This document shows positions 36,714 through 48,303 of a stretch of DNA of 64,000 nt, piece by piece (the stretch's first letter is position 1; every line of letters starts with the position of its first letter). A program made the translations under genes and the position numbers. The notes below the pieces were generated by a model. It was not told the DNA's origin. It was given only the letters and a program-made list of their open reading frames with translations, and did not search any database. This DNA comes from Salminus brasiliensis (Eukaryota > Chordata > Actinopteri > Characiformes > Bryconidae), in assembly GCF_030463535.1 (NCBI RefSeq), contig NC_132892.1:34185109-34249108 (forward strand). The letters are read 5' to 3'.

Positions 36714-37900
36714 ATACAGGAAAAATGCATATTTCTTTCTGAGATAAAATAACAGTGGGGTAAAAGGGCTTGTAAAACTGCCCCTGAGTATCTGGGCCTT
36801 GAATCCAGTTTTCAGTCCTGTTTTTTTGCTCTCGCTAGACGTTAAGGGAGCAGTTTCTGTTTAACATTTTTGAACATGTTCTGCCACTTAAACTGTTAAA
36901 CAATGAAAAGCTCAGATTTGTGCTCTAACTTTTAGACTGTCTTCTGAACAAACCCAACATAAAAAGTATCCTACCACTCAACAATCTACTCCAGCTGAGG
37001 AACAATTACCATTCCCAGTTAAGCAGTTCAACACCAAGGACAGTGTTGAAGACAACATCAAGCACATGGCCTGAAGAGAGGATCTGAGAAATTCCTGGCC
37101 AACAACACATTTTCTTGAAAGTTCCAGCACTGCCATTAATTAAATTGAAATAACAGCAAAAAAGTAGAATCATGAAAATCTCCACAAAACAAACCAGCAA
37201 GCTCTGTAAAGTAAAATTAGTTAAATGTGTTTATCAGTAGAACAGTGCAGTGAAAGCTGTTAAAATAGGGGAATAAAAGACAAAAACTGCTTACAATGGT
37301 TAAAAAAATAATAATAAATTCTATACAAATTTATACAAATAAAAATGTCTTATTTTGTGATCAATTATTTATTGATTTTTACTTTCACATACAGAAACAA
37401 CCAAATAGTGAAAATGAGCTTTTTAGACCTTATAAAGGGGGGTTGTTTAGAATTTAAAATTGCTTTTTGTTTTGTTAAAATATACAGAAATTAAAAATAA
37501 AAAAAATAAAACTAATTTCTTTCCTTAATTGTGTTTAGACACACTGTGCTCATGTTAAGACAGTTGATGGATTGTTTAAACACTGTGTCCTCTCGCTGTC
37601 CAGAAGAGTCACAAGCTTGTGTTGATCATCCTCTAGTCCTTCATCAGCACTCACAGGATGCTGTCCACTTTCTATTTCTGGTTGGTGGACTATTTCCAGT
37701 CCAGCCAAGGTTTTTAGAAATTCTAGCAGCACTGTGTCTGATCCATTTGTACCAGCGCAACAAACATCAACACATTCACCACCACCATATCAGTATATAA
37801 ATAATATCACTAAAAATTTATAACATGGACAGGTCAATTTCTGTTGGGCTCTGGTAAACTCTGGCTCTCTGCTTTTAGGGTTTAGCCTCTGGTAGACTGA
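36546..37900. other. Intergenic D-E
   Basis: It has a (TTA)n run at 36,678-36,712, AT-rich sequence and no supported gene. Bases 37,535-37,570 (gacacactgtgctcatgtta) resemble 46,970-47,000. The last 60 bp or so carry the fossil end of the gene E tail. Confidence 0.4.
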
Positions 37901-37916
37901 ATCTGATTGGCTGGTC

Positions 37917-39334
37917 TTAAGGTTTTAGAGTGTGGTAGGCTGAGTTTGATTGTTTGGTTTTGGGGTCTAGGCTCTGGTAGACCGAAACTGCTTGTTTGGC
38001 TTTGGGATCCATGTTCTGGTAGAATGGACTGATGCTGATATTTTGTGTCCAAGGAGGATCATTTTCATAATCACGATCATTCTGAAATTACATAAGAACA
38101 GAAAGGTCAGATTACACTGAGAAGACAACTAAAAAAGTCTAATAAGATCTGGAACATGATTCCTTAGACAGGTCAACCCTAGCTTAACTTGAGTATGGAG
38201 AAGATACGTCAACTGTCCAACATGGTAGAAGGACTGTTCTGGCATGGACACATACACTAATCAGCCATAACATTATAACCATTGAAAGTTTAAACGAATA
38301 ACACTGATTTTCTGGTTACAATGGCTCTTGCCAAATACATATTAAGCAGCAAGTGAACAGTCAGTTCTTGAAAGTGATGAAGGTGTTGAAGCAGGAAAAA
38401 TAGACAAGTTTAAGAATCTGAACCAAACTGTGAGGTTCTAGACAATGACTGGGTCAGAACATCTCCAAAACATCATCAGGCAGGTCTAGTGGGGTGTTCC
38501 TGGTATGCAGTGGTCAGTACCTACCAAAAGTGCTTCAAGGAAGGACAAGTGATAAACCAGCGACAGGGTTATGGGTGCCCAAGGCTCATTGATGCAATCC
38601 ATGAAGGTCCCACCTCACAACCTACAGGACTAAAGGATCTGCTGCTAATGTCTTTGTGCCAGATAAAACAATACATTTTTAAAGCTCTTGTGGATACCTT
38701 GAAGGATCTGGGCTGTTTTGATTAAATCAGTTGGTTTTAATGTTATGGCTGGTTGGTTTATAGCTGCCAATGGAACTGGTGTTTGTTGATGATGTTCTGC
38801 TGACAGAAATAAGATAAATTCTGAAGTGTATAGAGCTCTGCTTAAAGTTCAGATTTAGTCAAATGCTGCAGAAAAGGTGTGATGGCACTTTAAAGTATAG
38901 ATGGATAATGACCCACAGCATACTGAAAAAGATGAAAAAGTCACCTGACCTCATAGCAGCTTTTTGCTTACTGAAGACAAAACCAAAGCAGAAACAGAAA
39001 CAAACAAACAGCAATTGAAGGCGGCTGCAGTAAAGGCCTGACAAAACTTCTAACTTGAGGAAATTAGCATTTGGAGATGTCCATCTTAGTGACAGCAGTA
39101 GTAATACTAATAGAAAATTAATTGTAGTAGCAGTTGTAACCATAATAATTACAATTGTGACAATAGTATGATGATAGCAGTGATAGTAGTAATATAAGTA
39201 CTTATACATGTAGTAGTAGTAGCAGTAGTAGCAGTAATGGTGGTGGTGGTAGTAGTAGTAGTAATAGTAGTAGTATTAAAATTAGTAGTAGCAGAAGTAT
39301 TAGTAGCAGTAGTAGTGGTAGTAGCAGTAGCAGC

Positions 39335-39367
<33 letters not shown>

Positions 39368-39791
39368 TGTAGCAGTAGTAGTAGTAGTAGTAGTGGAAGT
39401 GGTAGTAGTATTAGGAGTAGTGGTAGTAGCAGTAGCAGCAGCAGTAGTAGTAGTAGTGGAAGTGGTAGTTGTATTAGCAGCAGTAGTAGAAGTAGTAGTA
39501 GCAGTAGCAGAAGCAGTAGTAGCAATAGTAGTAGTAGCAGTAGTACTATTAGTAGTAGCAGTAGTAGTAGTAGTAGCAGTAGCAGTAGTAGCAGTAGTAG
39601 TAGCAGTAGTAGCAGTAGTAGTAGCAGTAGTAGTATTAGTAGTAGCAGTAGTAGTAGTAGTAGTAGCAGTAGTAGCAGTAATGGTGGTGGTGGTGGTAGT
39701 AGTAGTAGTAGTAGCAGTAGTATTAAAATTAGTAGTAGCAGAAGTAGTAGTAGCAGAAGTAGTAGTAGTAGTAGCAGTAGTAGCAGTAATG

Positions 39792-39827
<36 letters not shown>

Positions 39828-40089
39828 GTGATAGTAGTAGTATTAAAATTAGTAGTAGCAGAAGTAGCAGTAGCAGAAGCAGAAGCAGTAGTAGCAGTAG
39901 TAGTAGTAGTAGTGGTAAAAGTAGTATTAGTAGCAGAAGCAGCAGTAGCAGAAGCAGTAGTAGCAGTAGTATTAGTAGTAGTGGTAAAAGTAGTATTAGT
40001 AGCAGAAGTATTAGTAGCAGAAGTATTAGTAGCAGAAGTAGTAGTAGCAGTAGTAGCAGTAGTAGTATTAGCAGTAGTATTAGTAGCAG

Positions 40090-40128
<39 letters not shown>

Positions 40129-43100
40129 CGGTAGTAGTAGTAGTAGCAGTAGTAGTAGTAGTAGTAGCTAATGTAACGTTAATTGGGTTTTCAGCAGGTT
40201 TTAGTAGCAGAAGTAGTAGTAGCAGTAGCAGTAGCAGTAGTAGTAGTGGTAAAAGTAGTATTAGTAGCAGAAGTAGTAGTAGCAGTAGTAGTAGTAGTAG
40301 CAGTAGTAGTTGTAGTAGCAGTAGTAGTGGTAGTAGCAGTAGCAGCAGTAGTAGTAGTAGTGGAAGTGGTAGTAGTATTAGCAGTAGCAGCAGTAGTAGT
40401 AGTAGTGGAAGTGGTAGTAGTATTAGCAGTAGTATTAGCAGCAGTAGTAGTAGTAGCAGTAGTAGCAGTAGTAGTAGTAGTAGTGGAAGTGGTAGTAGTA
40501 TTAGCAGTAGTATTAGCAGCAGCAGTAGTATTGACAGCAGTAGTAGTAGCAGTAGTGGTAGTAGTATTAGTAGAAGTAGTAGAAGTAGTAGTAGCAGTAG
40601 CAGTAATAGCAGGAGTAGTAGTAGCAGTAGAAGTAGTAGTAGCAGTAGTAGTAGTAGTAGCAGTAGTAGTGGAAGTGGTAGTAGTATTAGCAGTAGTATT
40701 AGCAGCAGTAGTAGCAGTAGTAGTAGTAATAGTAGTAGCAGTAGCGGTAGTAGTATTATTAGTAGAAGTAGTTGTAGCAGTAGCAGTAGTAGTAATAGCA
40801 GGAGTAGTAGCAGCAGTAGTAGTAGTAGTAGTGGAAGTGGTGGTAGTAGTAGTAGTAGCAGTAGTAGTAGTAGTAGCAGTAGTAGTAGCAGTAGCAGTAA
40901 TAGCAGGAGTAGTAGTAGTAGTAGAAGTAGTAGTAGCAGTAGTAGTAGTAGTAGCAGTAGTAGTGGAAGTGGTAGTAGTATTAGCAGTAGTATTAGCAGC
41001 AGTAGTAGCAGTAATAGTAGTAGCAGTAGCGGTAGTAGTATTATTAGTAGAAGTAGTTGTAGCAGTAGCAGTAGTAGTAATAGCAGGAGTAGTAGTAGTA
41101 GTAGTGGAAGTGGTGGTAGTAGTAGCAGTAGTAGTAATAGTAGTAGTAGCAGTAGTAGTAGTAGTAGTGGAAGTGGTGGTAGTAGTAGCAGTAGTAGTAA
41201 TAGTAGTAGCAGTAGTAGTAGTTGCAGTAGTAGTAGAAGCAGCAGTAGCAGTAGTAGTAATAGCAGGAGTAGTAGTAGTAGTAGTAGCTAATGTAACGTT
41301 AATTGGGTTTTCAGCACCTGTTCCTGGTCTGGCCACACTAGCTTGTCTGTTCTTGATCTAGGACTGATATTTGACTGATCTTCTACTTTCCCTGCCCCGT
41401 TCACTTACTGTATAATTAGTTCCAGATCTTTCACTGATGTAGGTAGAGTCTGCAGAAAGAGAGAAAACCTCACTGTATGCTGTATTAATGCAGTCCTGAA
41501 AAAATCAACCAGTGAGGAACTGGTACAGTATGAACAGGACCTTGTGTCTTGGTGCATCTCAGTCTGTAGATCAGTATTAATCCTCCAATCAGCAGCAGAA
41601 CCACACAGACAGATACAACAGAGATTTCAATGGAAGCTCTATCTGAGATACAGAAAGAACAGACCATGACCAACTATATCATTCACATATAATATATATA
41701 CACATATGACCACAAACATCTCCTCGATCTTACTCAATGCTTTGCCTGATGTGGTCACTGTTGGTGCAGGTGGTGTTGTTGATTTCCTGTAGGTTAGTGT
41801 CGGGGGTTTCTCAGTAGTTCTTGGTTGTTCTGGTGGAGGTGTTGAGGTCCTGTAGGTTACTGTTGTGGGTTTCTTAGTTGTTCTTGGTTGTTCTGATGGT
41901 GGTTGTTTAGGTGTAGTTGGTGATTCTTTTGCTTCTTTAGAATATACAATAATAAATGCAGTATATTAAAACAGCTGTCTTTCATCATGAGTGTTAAGAC
42001 ATAGGCTACAGACCACACATTTTAACCAAAAGCTTAAACTCAGATGGTGCCATTTCCTCTGTTCTATGTGGTTTAAAGTTAATAAGAAGAGTTCTCATTT
42101 CCACGCTCAGTGTGTTTTATTATAAAAGTTAGATCAAATGTAATTATTCACCCAGCTTTTCCGACCATCATAACAGCAATGAAACAAAATGACATAGCTA
42201 TTCTTCCATTTTTCTTTCTAATAAGTTATAAAACGTTATTAATTTACAAATTAAAACTTCACAAAACCAATAAAACCACACATAAAACTACAAAAATACA
42301 AAGAGCTTTTTTACTCACCAGAAACCTGAAGCTCAATTTCTGAGTAGAGGGAGTAATAACTGACTGTATACCTACTGATCCACACTACACAGTAATAAAC
42401 GCCTGCATCAAAGTATTTTACATTTCTGATTCTCACACTGAAAGCTCTTCCATAATCAGACATGAAGAATCTGTCTTTCTTAGGCCCTGTGGTTCCAACC
42501 ACCGTAGTGGAATATTGACCATCCTGTTTGAAAAAGTACTTATGGTTCATCTCAAACCCTTCTGGATATGGACAGATGATGGTGGCAGTCTTTGTTACAT
42601 AGCGAGTCACAGTCTTTGGTCCAGAACAACATGAATCTGTCAACCAAACACAAATGAACTTCAGGGGAGTATCTCAGGCTCCACCCCGAAACCTATCATT
42701 AGGACACAATTGATTAACTTTTTATTAAAAAAATTATTGTAGATTTTCTGACCTGTTTTCACTTGCAGGTTTATAATGTGTCTCCATACTCCAATCTCTC
42801 CACACTGATATGATCCAGCATCCTCTAAACTCAACTTTCTGTAGATCACCATAAGGTATTCAGGGGAGTCATGTACAGAAACTCTGCCTTTATGGACCCA
42901 TGTGCTCTGTGTTTCATCAGATTTCAGATACACACACTGGTCTGTGTTCTTACAAAAATATTTATAATTTCCTATATGTTGTTGGTGATAGCAGTAAATA
43001 ATGACACTACCTCTTGTGTAACCAATCACATCAAAGCAAACCACCAGACCTGTCAATTAAATTAATTATTTTCACTCATGTATCAATGCCAACAATTTCA

Positions 43101-43230
43101 TTACATTCTTCCAAATTCTCTCACTTGTACAGTTATGCTATTTATGATGGTACAGTATTCCTAAACTAAATCAGTAGTAGAGTCACTGACCTGTGATTAG
43201 GAAAAAAGTGAAGATGAGGACAATCTCCAT
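37917..43230 (-). CDS. CD300/pIgR-like receptor with repeat-bearing stalk (gene E)
   Basis: Predicted exons (minus): 43,230-43,191 signal peptide (MEIVLIFTFFLIT); 43,049-42,753 Ig-V 1; 42,636-42,319 Ig-V 2; 41,934-41,734 stalk; 41,642-41,541 transmembrane; 41,449-41,409 linker; 38,081-37,917 tail. Phases join to 387 residues. V1 keeps four CD300-type cysteines (IIYC, YFCK, DQCV, SYQC). The 67-residue Pro/Thr-rich stalk, absent from A-D, holds two ~22-residue repeats (PPSEQPRTTKKPTTVTYRTS and PPPEQPRTTEKPPTLTYRKS), so dense O-glycosylation is likely. The membrane segment is VVSVCVVLLLIGGLILIY. The tail has DYEND (Y338), FYQNM (Y354), SVYQSL (Y368) and AYHTL (Y382) at 14-residue steps, then stops early: one extra T at the stop hides a fourth unit. 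Stalk and transmembrane exons rest on single-copy splice reading and are slightly less sure. The last intron is 3.3 kb and mostly repeat. Confidence 0.8.
38269..38762 (+). mobile_element. Tc1-type MITE with clear terminal repeats
   Basis: It starts cactaatcagccataacatt and ends with the inverse ttaatgttatggctggttgg. The inside has remnants of Tc1 sequence but no usable frame. It sits in the last intron of gene E. Confidence 0.75.
39210..41289. repeat. 2-kb AGT/AGC trinucleotide array with higher-order units
   Basis: Almost all of this 2.08-kb stretch is AGT units mixed with AGC, ATT, GGT and AGA variants. It lies in the last intron of gene E (minus). Larger units recur: cagtaatggtggtggtgg at about 39,232, 39,678 and 39,785, and tattaaaattagtagtagca near 39,274, 39,720 and 39,840. 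A block with ggtagtagtattattagtag recurs near 40,746 and 41,031. A 30-bp unique anchor (gctaatgtaacgttaattgg and the next 10 bases) occurs at 40,167 and 41,287, exactly 1,120 bp apart. Long poly-Val/Ala, poly-Ser and poly-Thr frames across it are by-products of the repeat. Confidence 0.95.
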
Positions 43231-43349
43231 TCTGAACTGAACTTCAGCTTCACTGATGTTCACCCAAACTCCACTCTAGTTTGTTATATCTTCTGTAAGT
43301 TCTTCTGCATAAAACCTATTCTGACTAAAACTCTACTTTCCTTTGTAAA

Positions 43350-43455
43350 GTGTTGCCCTCTCTGTATCTGTCTTCTTATCTGACTGGTTCCTCTTTCTCT
43401 GTTAAACATAGCTGCGTTACATAGCAGATCCACCCACCAGCATCACTAACCACAT
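43350..43455 (-). promoter_or_regulatory. Promoter block of gene E
   Basis: It contains gactggttcctctttctctg, then gatccacccaccagcatcac. On minus this reads AGAAAGAGGAACC, a PU-box-like purine run with a GGAA core. It is shared with genes D and F. Confidence 0.4.
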
Positions 43456-44064
43456 TACATTAAGTTCCAGAGAATATTTAGTAATTTCTGTGATGCCATA
43501 TCCATACAAATACTTATGTAATTTTTCATATGTGGGCCATATGTCATATGATGTGGGTGACACTATTAAAAGGTTTTGCATTGTTTGGATAAGGAACAAT
43601 TTGCAGATGATCTACATGTGTTTAAATTGTTCACAATCTATCAGGGGAAATTCAGTTGATTCTTAAAAGTGTTAAGGTTAGAGTTAAAAGTTGAGTCTGG
43701 TTTGGGTTAGGACAAGATTGGAGTCTAGTTTTAGGTTTTGGGTTGAGGTTAAGGTTAATGTCTAGTTTAATACACCCTAAAATAATTTGTTTTCTTAATG
43801 AAAAAACACAGTAATCTGAATAAAATTCCACTTCTTGATTTACTCAACTTTTCTGTTGTTGTATGAATCTTACTTTATTGAATGAGCTACTCTGTTGTGT
43901 TAACTAATATTGAAATTGACCCAACAAAAATGTGTTCAGACAAAACTAGCAACTTCAGTCATTGTTAGTTCAATACAATAAATCCAAAACAATAAACTGA
44001 CCCAACAAAGAAATTTATATTAGACAGATAATGTTAAAATTGCCTACTTAGGTAATGAATACTA
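43456..44064. other. Intergenic, no gene seen
   Basis: It includes a degenerate ggttaggt/gagtctggttt tract at 43,670-43,770 and AT-rich sequence. Confidence 0.4.
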
Positions 44065-45420
44065 CACTGCTAAAAAACAAAAGAAAACACTCAAATAACA
44101 CATCCTAGATCTGAATGAATGAAATATTCTCATTGAATACTTTGTTCTGTACAGAGTTGAATGTTCTGACAACAAAATCACACAAAAATCATCAATTAAA
44201 ATCAAATTTATTAACCAATGGAGGCCTGGATTTGGAGTCACACGCAGAATTAAAGTGGAAAAACACACTACAGGCTTATCCAACTTTGATGTAATGTCTG
44301 TAAAACAAGTCAAAATGAGGCTCAGTATTGTGTGTGGCCTCCACGTGCCTGTATGACCTCCCTACAATGGCTGGGCATGCTCCGTGGTGCAATGTGTGGT
44401 GGATGAAGCGAGACATGATGTCCCAGAAGTGCTCAACCAGATTTAGGTCTGGGGAACGGGCGGACCAGTCCATAGCTTCAATGCCTTCATCTTGCAGGAA
44501 CTGCTGACACACTCCAGCCACATGAGGTCTAGCATTGTCCTGCATTAGGAGGAAACCGCACCAGCATATGGTCTCACAAGGGGTCTGAGGATCTCATCTC
44601 AGTACCTAATGGCAGTCAGGCTACCTCTGGCGAGCACATGGTGGGCTGTGTGGCCCTCCAAAGAAATGCCACCCCACACCATTACTGACCCACTGCCAAA
44701 CCGGTCATGCTGAAGGATGTTGCAGGCAGCAGATCGCTCTCCACGGCGTCTCCAGACTCCGTCACGTCTGTCACATGTGCTCAGTGTGAACCTGCTTTCA
44801 TCTGTGAAGAGCACAGGGAGCCAGTGGTGAATTTGCCAATCCTGGTGTTCTCTGGCAAATGCCAAGCGTCCTGCACGGTGTTGTGCTGTGAGCACAACCC
44901 CCATCTGTGGATGTCGGGCCCTCATACCATCCTCATGGAGTTGGTTTCTAACCATTTGTGCAGACACATGCACATTTGTGGCCTGCTGGAGGTCATTTTG
45001 CAGGGCTCCTCCTGTTCCTCCTTGCACAAAGGCAGAGGTAGCGGTCCTGCTGCTGGGTTGTTGCCCTCTTACGGCCTCCTCCACATCTCCTGGTGTACTG
45101 GCCTGTCTCCTGGTAGCGCCTCCAGCCTCTGGACACTACGCTGACAGACACAGCAAACCTTCTTGCCACAGCATTGATGTGCCATCCTGGATGAGCTGCA
45201 CTACCTGAGCCACTTGTGTGGGTTGTCCGTCTCATGCAACCACAAGTGTTGAAGCACCACCAACACTCAAAAGTGATCAAAACATCAGCCAGAAAGCATA
45301 GGTACTGAGAAGTGGTCTTTGGTCCCCACCTGCAGAACCACTACTTTATTGAGTGCATCTTGCTAATTGCCAATAATTTCCACCTGTTGCAAATTCCACC
45401 TGTCATCCAATAATACTATG
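44065..45420 (-). mobile_element. Tc1-like transposon, frameshifted
   Basis: The end near 44,067 (acactgctaaaaaacaaaag, then actcaaataacacatcc) is of Tc1 terminal type. On minus the transposase appears in three frames: [20 protein letters not shown] (about 45,190 down), then QMVRNQLHEDGMRARHPQMG through FTDESRFTLSTCDRRDGVW to GSVMVWGGISLEGHTAHH (45,084-44,600), then QDNARPHVAGVCQQFLQDEG and SPDLNLVEHFWD (44,545-44,276). All three catalytic acids are present (Asp in FTDES, Asp in QDNARPH, Glu in VEHFW), but frameshifts separate the parts. The 5' end near 45,420 is not sharply defined. Confidence 0.85.
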
Positions 45421-45554
45421 TGTTTTGTTATATTGGGTAAGAAAATAAAGATGCAACATTCTCCTCAACAATTTCATAACTGCAAAAGATATAAACTGAG
45501 TAAGGCAACTACCAAACCTTGCTGGAGACCAGCCCCCCAGGACTGGTTGTTGTG

Positions 45555-46143
45555 TACCCCTGGTGTAGTGCATATAAGGGAGGGGGATGAGTGGAACACT
45601 GCTTTTGTGACCACAAGGGTATGACGTGTACAGTGTACTATGAGTGCACTGTCATGCTGTTTGGGCTCTCTAAAGCCCCCATGTATTCAAAGTGTCAGTT
45701 TATGATGTCTGTAAAGATTTGCTTGGCCAGCATGTTGTTGCCTGCATTGATGACATCCTGATTTATTCACCAGAACTGAAAATGTGTTAATTTCAGTAAC
45801 ACATCTCTTTGAGTCATTAGTCCTGACTCCTGTTACTATGTTGGAAATTGGTCATTCCTCTGTGAAGGCTCTGCAATGTTTTTGGCTTTACTAACTTTTA
45901 TTAAAGGTTACTTGTGGGTATAGCAACCTTGGAGAGTGGTTTTGTTACAATGCTCAGTAAACTTTACCCAGCTGTTTACTTTTTGCACAAACTTAAACTT
46001 GCTGAATGTAATTATGTTAAAGGCGAATGTGAGCTTTTGGCCATAAAATTGGCTTTTGAAGAATGGTGTTATTGTTTGGCTGGAGATTTATTTTTAGTTC
46101 TTACTCACCCCAATAATCTTGAGTATGTCTTGGGAGAATATCA
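45555..46143 (+). mobile_element. Ty3/gypsy pol relic (RT and RNase H)
   Basis: Fragments in different plus-strand frames follow the order of a gypsy-type pol gene: IREGDEWNTAF (45,579 on), a VMLFGLSKAP-like stretch near 45,650, CIDDILIYSPEL near 45,745 (the catalytic Asp-Asp pair of reverse transcriptase), and an RNase H-like part at 45,970-46,140 (HKLKLAECNY, GECELLAIKLAFEEW, NNLEYV). Stops and frameshifts separate them. It lies between two Tc1 copies and no LTR is seen near it. Confidence 0.8.
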
Positions 46144-46908
46144 TATGGTCAGATAAAACCAAAAAATAACTTTTTGTAAAAACTCAACTTTGTTTGGAGG
46201 CATCCCAAGAATACCATACATACCGTGAAGCATGAGGGTGGAAACATCATGCTTTGGGGCTGTTTTCTGCAAAGGGGACTTATCCATGTTAAGAGAAGAA
46301 TGAACAGAGCCATGTATTGTGAGATTTTAAGCCAAAACCTCCTTTTATCAGTCAGAGCATTGAAGATGCAACATGGCTGGGTTTTCCAGCATGACAATGA
46401 TCCCAAACATACCGCTCGGGGAATGAAGGAGTGGCTCTGTAAAAAGCATTTCAAGGTCCTGGAGTGGCCTAGCCAGTCTCCAGATCTCAACCCCATAGAA
46501 AATTTGTGGAGGGAGTTGAAAGTCTGTGCTGCCCAGCGACAGCCCCAAAACATCACTGCCCTAGAGGAGATCTGCATGGAGGAACGAGCCAAAATACCAG
46601 CTACAGTGTGAGCAAACCTGGTGAAGACTTAGAGGAAATGTTTGATTTTAGTCATTTCCAACAATGGTTATGTTACAAAGTATTAAGTTGAACGTTTATT
46701 ACTGTTATTGACCAGATACTTATTCTCCACCATAATTTACAAATAAATTCTTTAAAAGTCCTACAATGTGATTTCCTGGATTTTGTTTCTCATTTTTTCT
46801 TTCATAGTTGAAGTGTACCTGTGATGAAAATTACAGACCTCTCTTATCTTTCTAAGAAGGAGAACTTGCACAATCAGTGGCTGACCAATACTTTCTTGCC
46901 CCACTGTA
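46143..46908 (+). mobile_element. Tc1-like transposon, 5'-truncated
   Basis: It begins at the first catalytic region (WSDKTKK, with Lys where Glu is usual after the Asp) and, after a broken stretch, continues in a 128-codon frame from 46,225: [31 protein letters not shown] (second Asp) and [11 protein letters not shown] (Glu). A 3' terminal sequence ends near 46,906 (tactttcttgccccactgta). It is a different Tc1 subfamily from the other five copies and has no 5' half. Confidence 0.85.
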
Positions 46909-47237
46909 AGTGTGTGTGTATGTGGTCCACTGGGAGCAGTGCTGCTTGAAAGTATTCAGACACACTGTGGTCATGTTGAGACGGTTGGCCAGATGCCTAA
47001 ACTTAAATGGCATAATTTCTTCTGAACTCTGTGGTTAAAGGTAAGTGAGAGGTTCACTTCAGCTTCATACAAGTTTTATATAAATGATTCTTTTACCCAG
47101 CATCAAACGCAATAAAGAAGAATGACTGTAATGTTTACTTTATTCCAATAAAACTTTACTACTTAAAGCTTTACAAAGCTTTTACCAATAAAACACAGAT
47201 ACAAAGGAGGTCCATGATCTGCAGAAGAAGTTTCTCA
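46909..47237. other. 3' side of pseudogene F, no exons found
   Basis: The sequence after the second Ig exon of gene F shows weak similarity to the matching intron of gene E. No transmembrane, linker or tail exon was found before the transposon at 46,908. Confidence 0.35.
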
Positions 47238-48108
47238 TTAAAAACCTTAAGCTTAATCTCTGAGTACAGGGAGGAATAACTGACTGGATTCCCTTCACAG
47301 GAAAAAAGACCTCCATCCTTTTCTCTCACGTCACAGATTTTTACATTGAAAGTTTTAGAGCTTTAGAGAATTTGCCCCTGCTCCTGACACTTTGTGGTAC
47401 TGATCACTTCATAAAAATGTAGACCATCTAGTCTGTAGAAAGACTTGTTGTCTGAAACCCCTCTGGATAGGGACAGTTTATGGTGAGGGTGTTCCCCAGA
47501 TAACCAGCCACAGTCACAGACTCCTACAACATGGATCTGTCAACCAAATGCAACAAATGAACCATAGTGGAGTGTATCAGGGTCCCCTTAAAACCTCATC
47601 ATTCCGAAATAATTGCAATTGTAATTATTATTGATAGATTTTCCCACCTGTGTTCACTCTCAGGTTTACAATGTGATTCCACACTCCAGTCTCTCCACAC
47701 TTATATGATCCAGTATCCTCTAAAATCTTTCTGAGAGTTAAGTAGAGCAAATCTGCCTTTAAGAGACCATGTGTTCTGTGATCGATTAGAATGCCAACTC
47801 ACACTTAGTTTTCCTTACAGAAAGATTCCTGATTCCTTACAGAAAGATTTATTATTCCCTTTATCTTGTTGTTTATTGCAGTAGATGATGACACTTCTTT
47901 TCATATAGCCAATCACATCAAAGCAAACCACCAGACCTGCCAATCAGAACGGTAGACTTTCAGTCATGTCATTGATCTAATTACATTCTTCCAAACCTAC
48001 ACATTTCATAAATACATAAAATGTTATGTTCTCCTTAAGAATGAAGCAGAATAACTGACCTGAGGTCAGGATGAGGTTGAATAAGAAGAGAATCTTTATA
48101 TTGAACAT
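47238..48108 (-). pseudogene. CD300/pIgR-like receptor pseudogene (gene F)
   Basis: Signal exon 48,108-48,060 (MFNIKILFLFNLILTS), first Ig exon 47,936-47,648 and second Ig exon 47,536 to about 47,238 are recognisable and closest to gene E (GLVVCFDVIGY). Breaks: a tandem duplication of ccttacagaaagatt (about 47,812-47,850) brings a stop in the first Ig exon; the second Ig exon goes out of frame after DPCCRSL; and its donor reads AATGAG where paralogues have GTGAG. No downstream exons were found. It is a non-functional relic of an E-type gene. Confidence 0.8.
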
Positions 48109-48164
48109 TATATTCTGTATGTTTACTTTAGTTCTTAGCAGACTGAAACTCTACTTTTCTTTAG

Positions 48165-48265
48165 GATGTCCTGTTTGTGTAAGCATCTCTACTGTCTGAT
48201 TTGGTTGTTTCCTCTTTCTCTGATAAGTCAGAGTTGCTTAAACTTACAGCTCCTCCCCACAGCAA
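48165..48265 (-). promoter_or_regulatory. Promoter block of pseudogene F
   Basis: It contains gtctgatttggttgtttcct, ctttctctgataagtcagag and gctcctcccc. It is still recognisable although the gene is dead. The LINE copy starts about 40 bp further on. Confidence 0.35.
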
Positions 48266-48303
48266 CATTGGAAACATTTCAACTTAAACTCAGAATTGTA
48301 TAA

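Noticed and set aside
39210..41289. CRISPR-like repeat array
   Set aside because: Repeats are simple trinucleotides without unique spacers, in a eukaryotic intron.
39202..41361. Very long frames of poly-Val/Ala, poly-Ser, poly-Leu and poly-Thr
   Set aside because: They come from reading the AGT/AGC trinucleotide array in different frames; the array lies in an intron of gene E and no normal protein sequence adjoins it.
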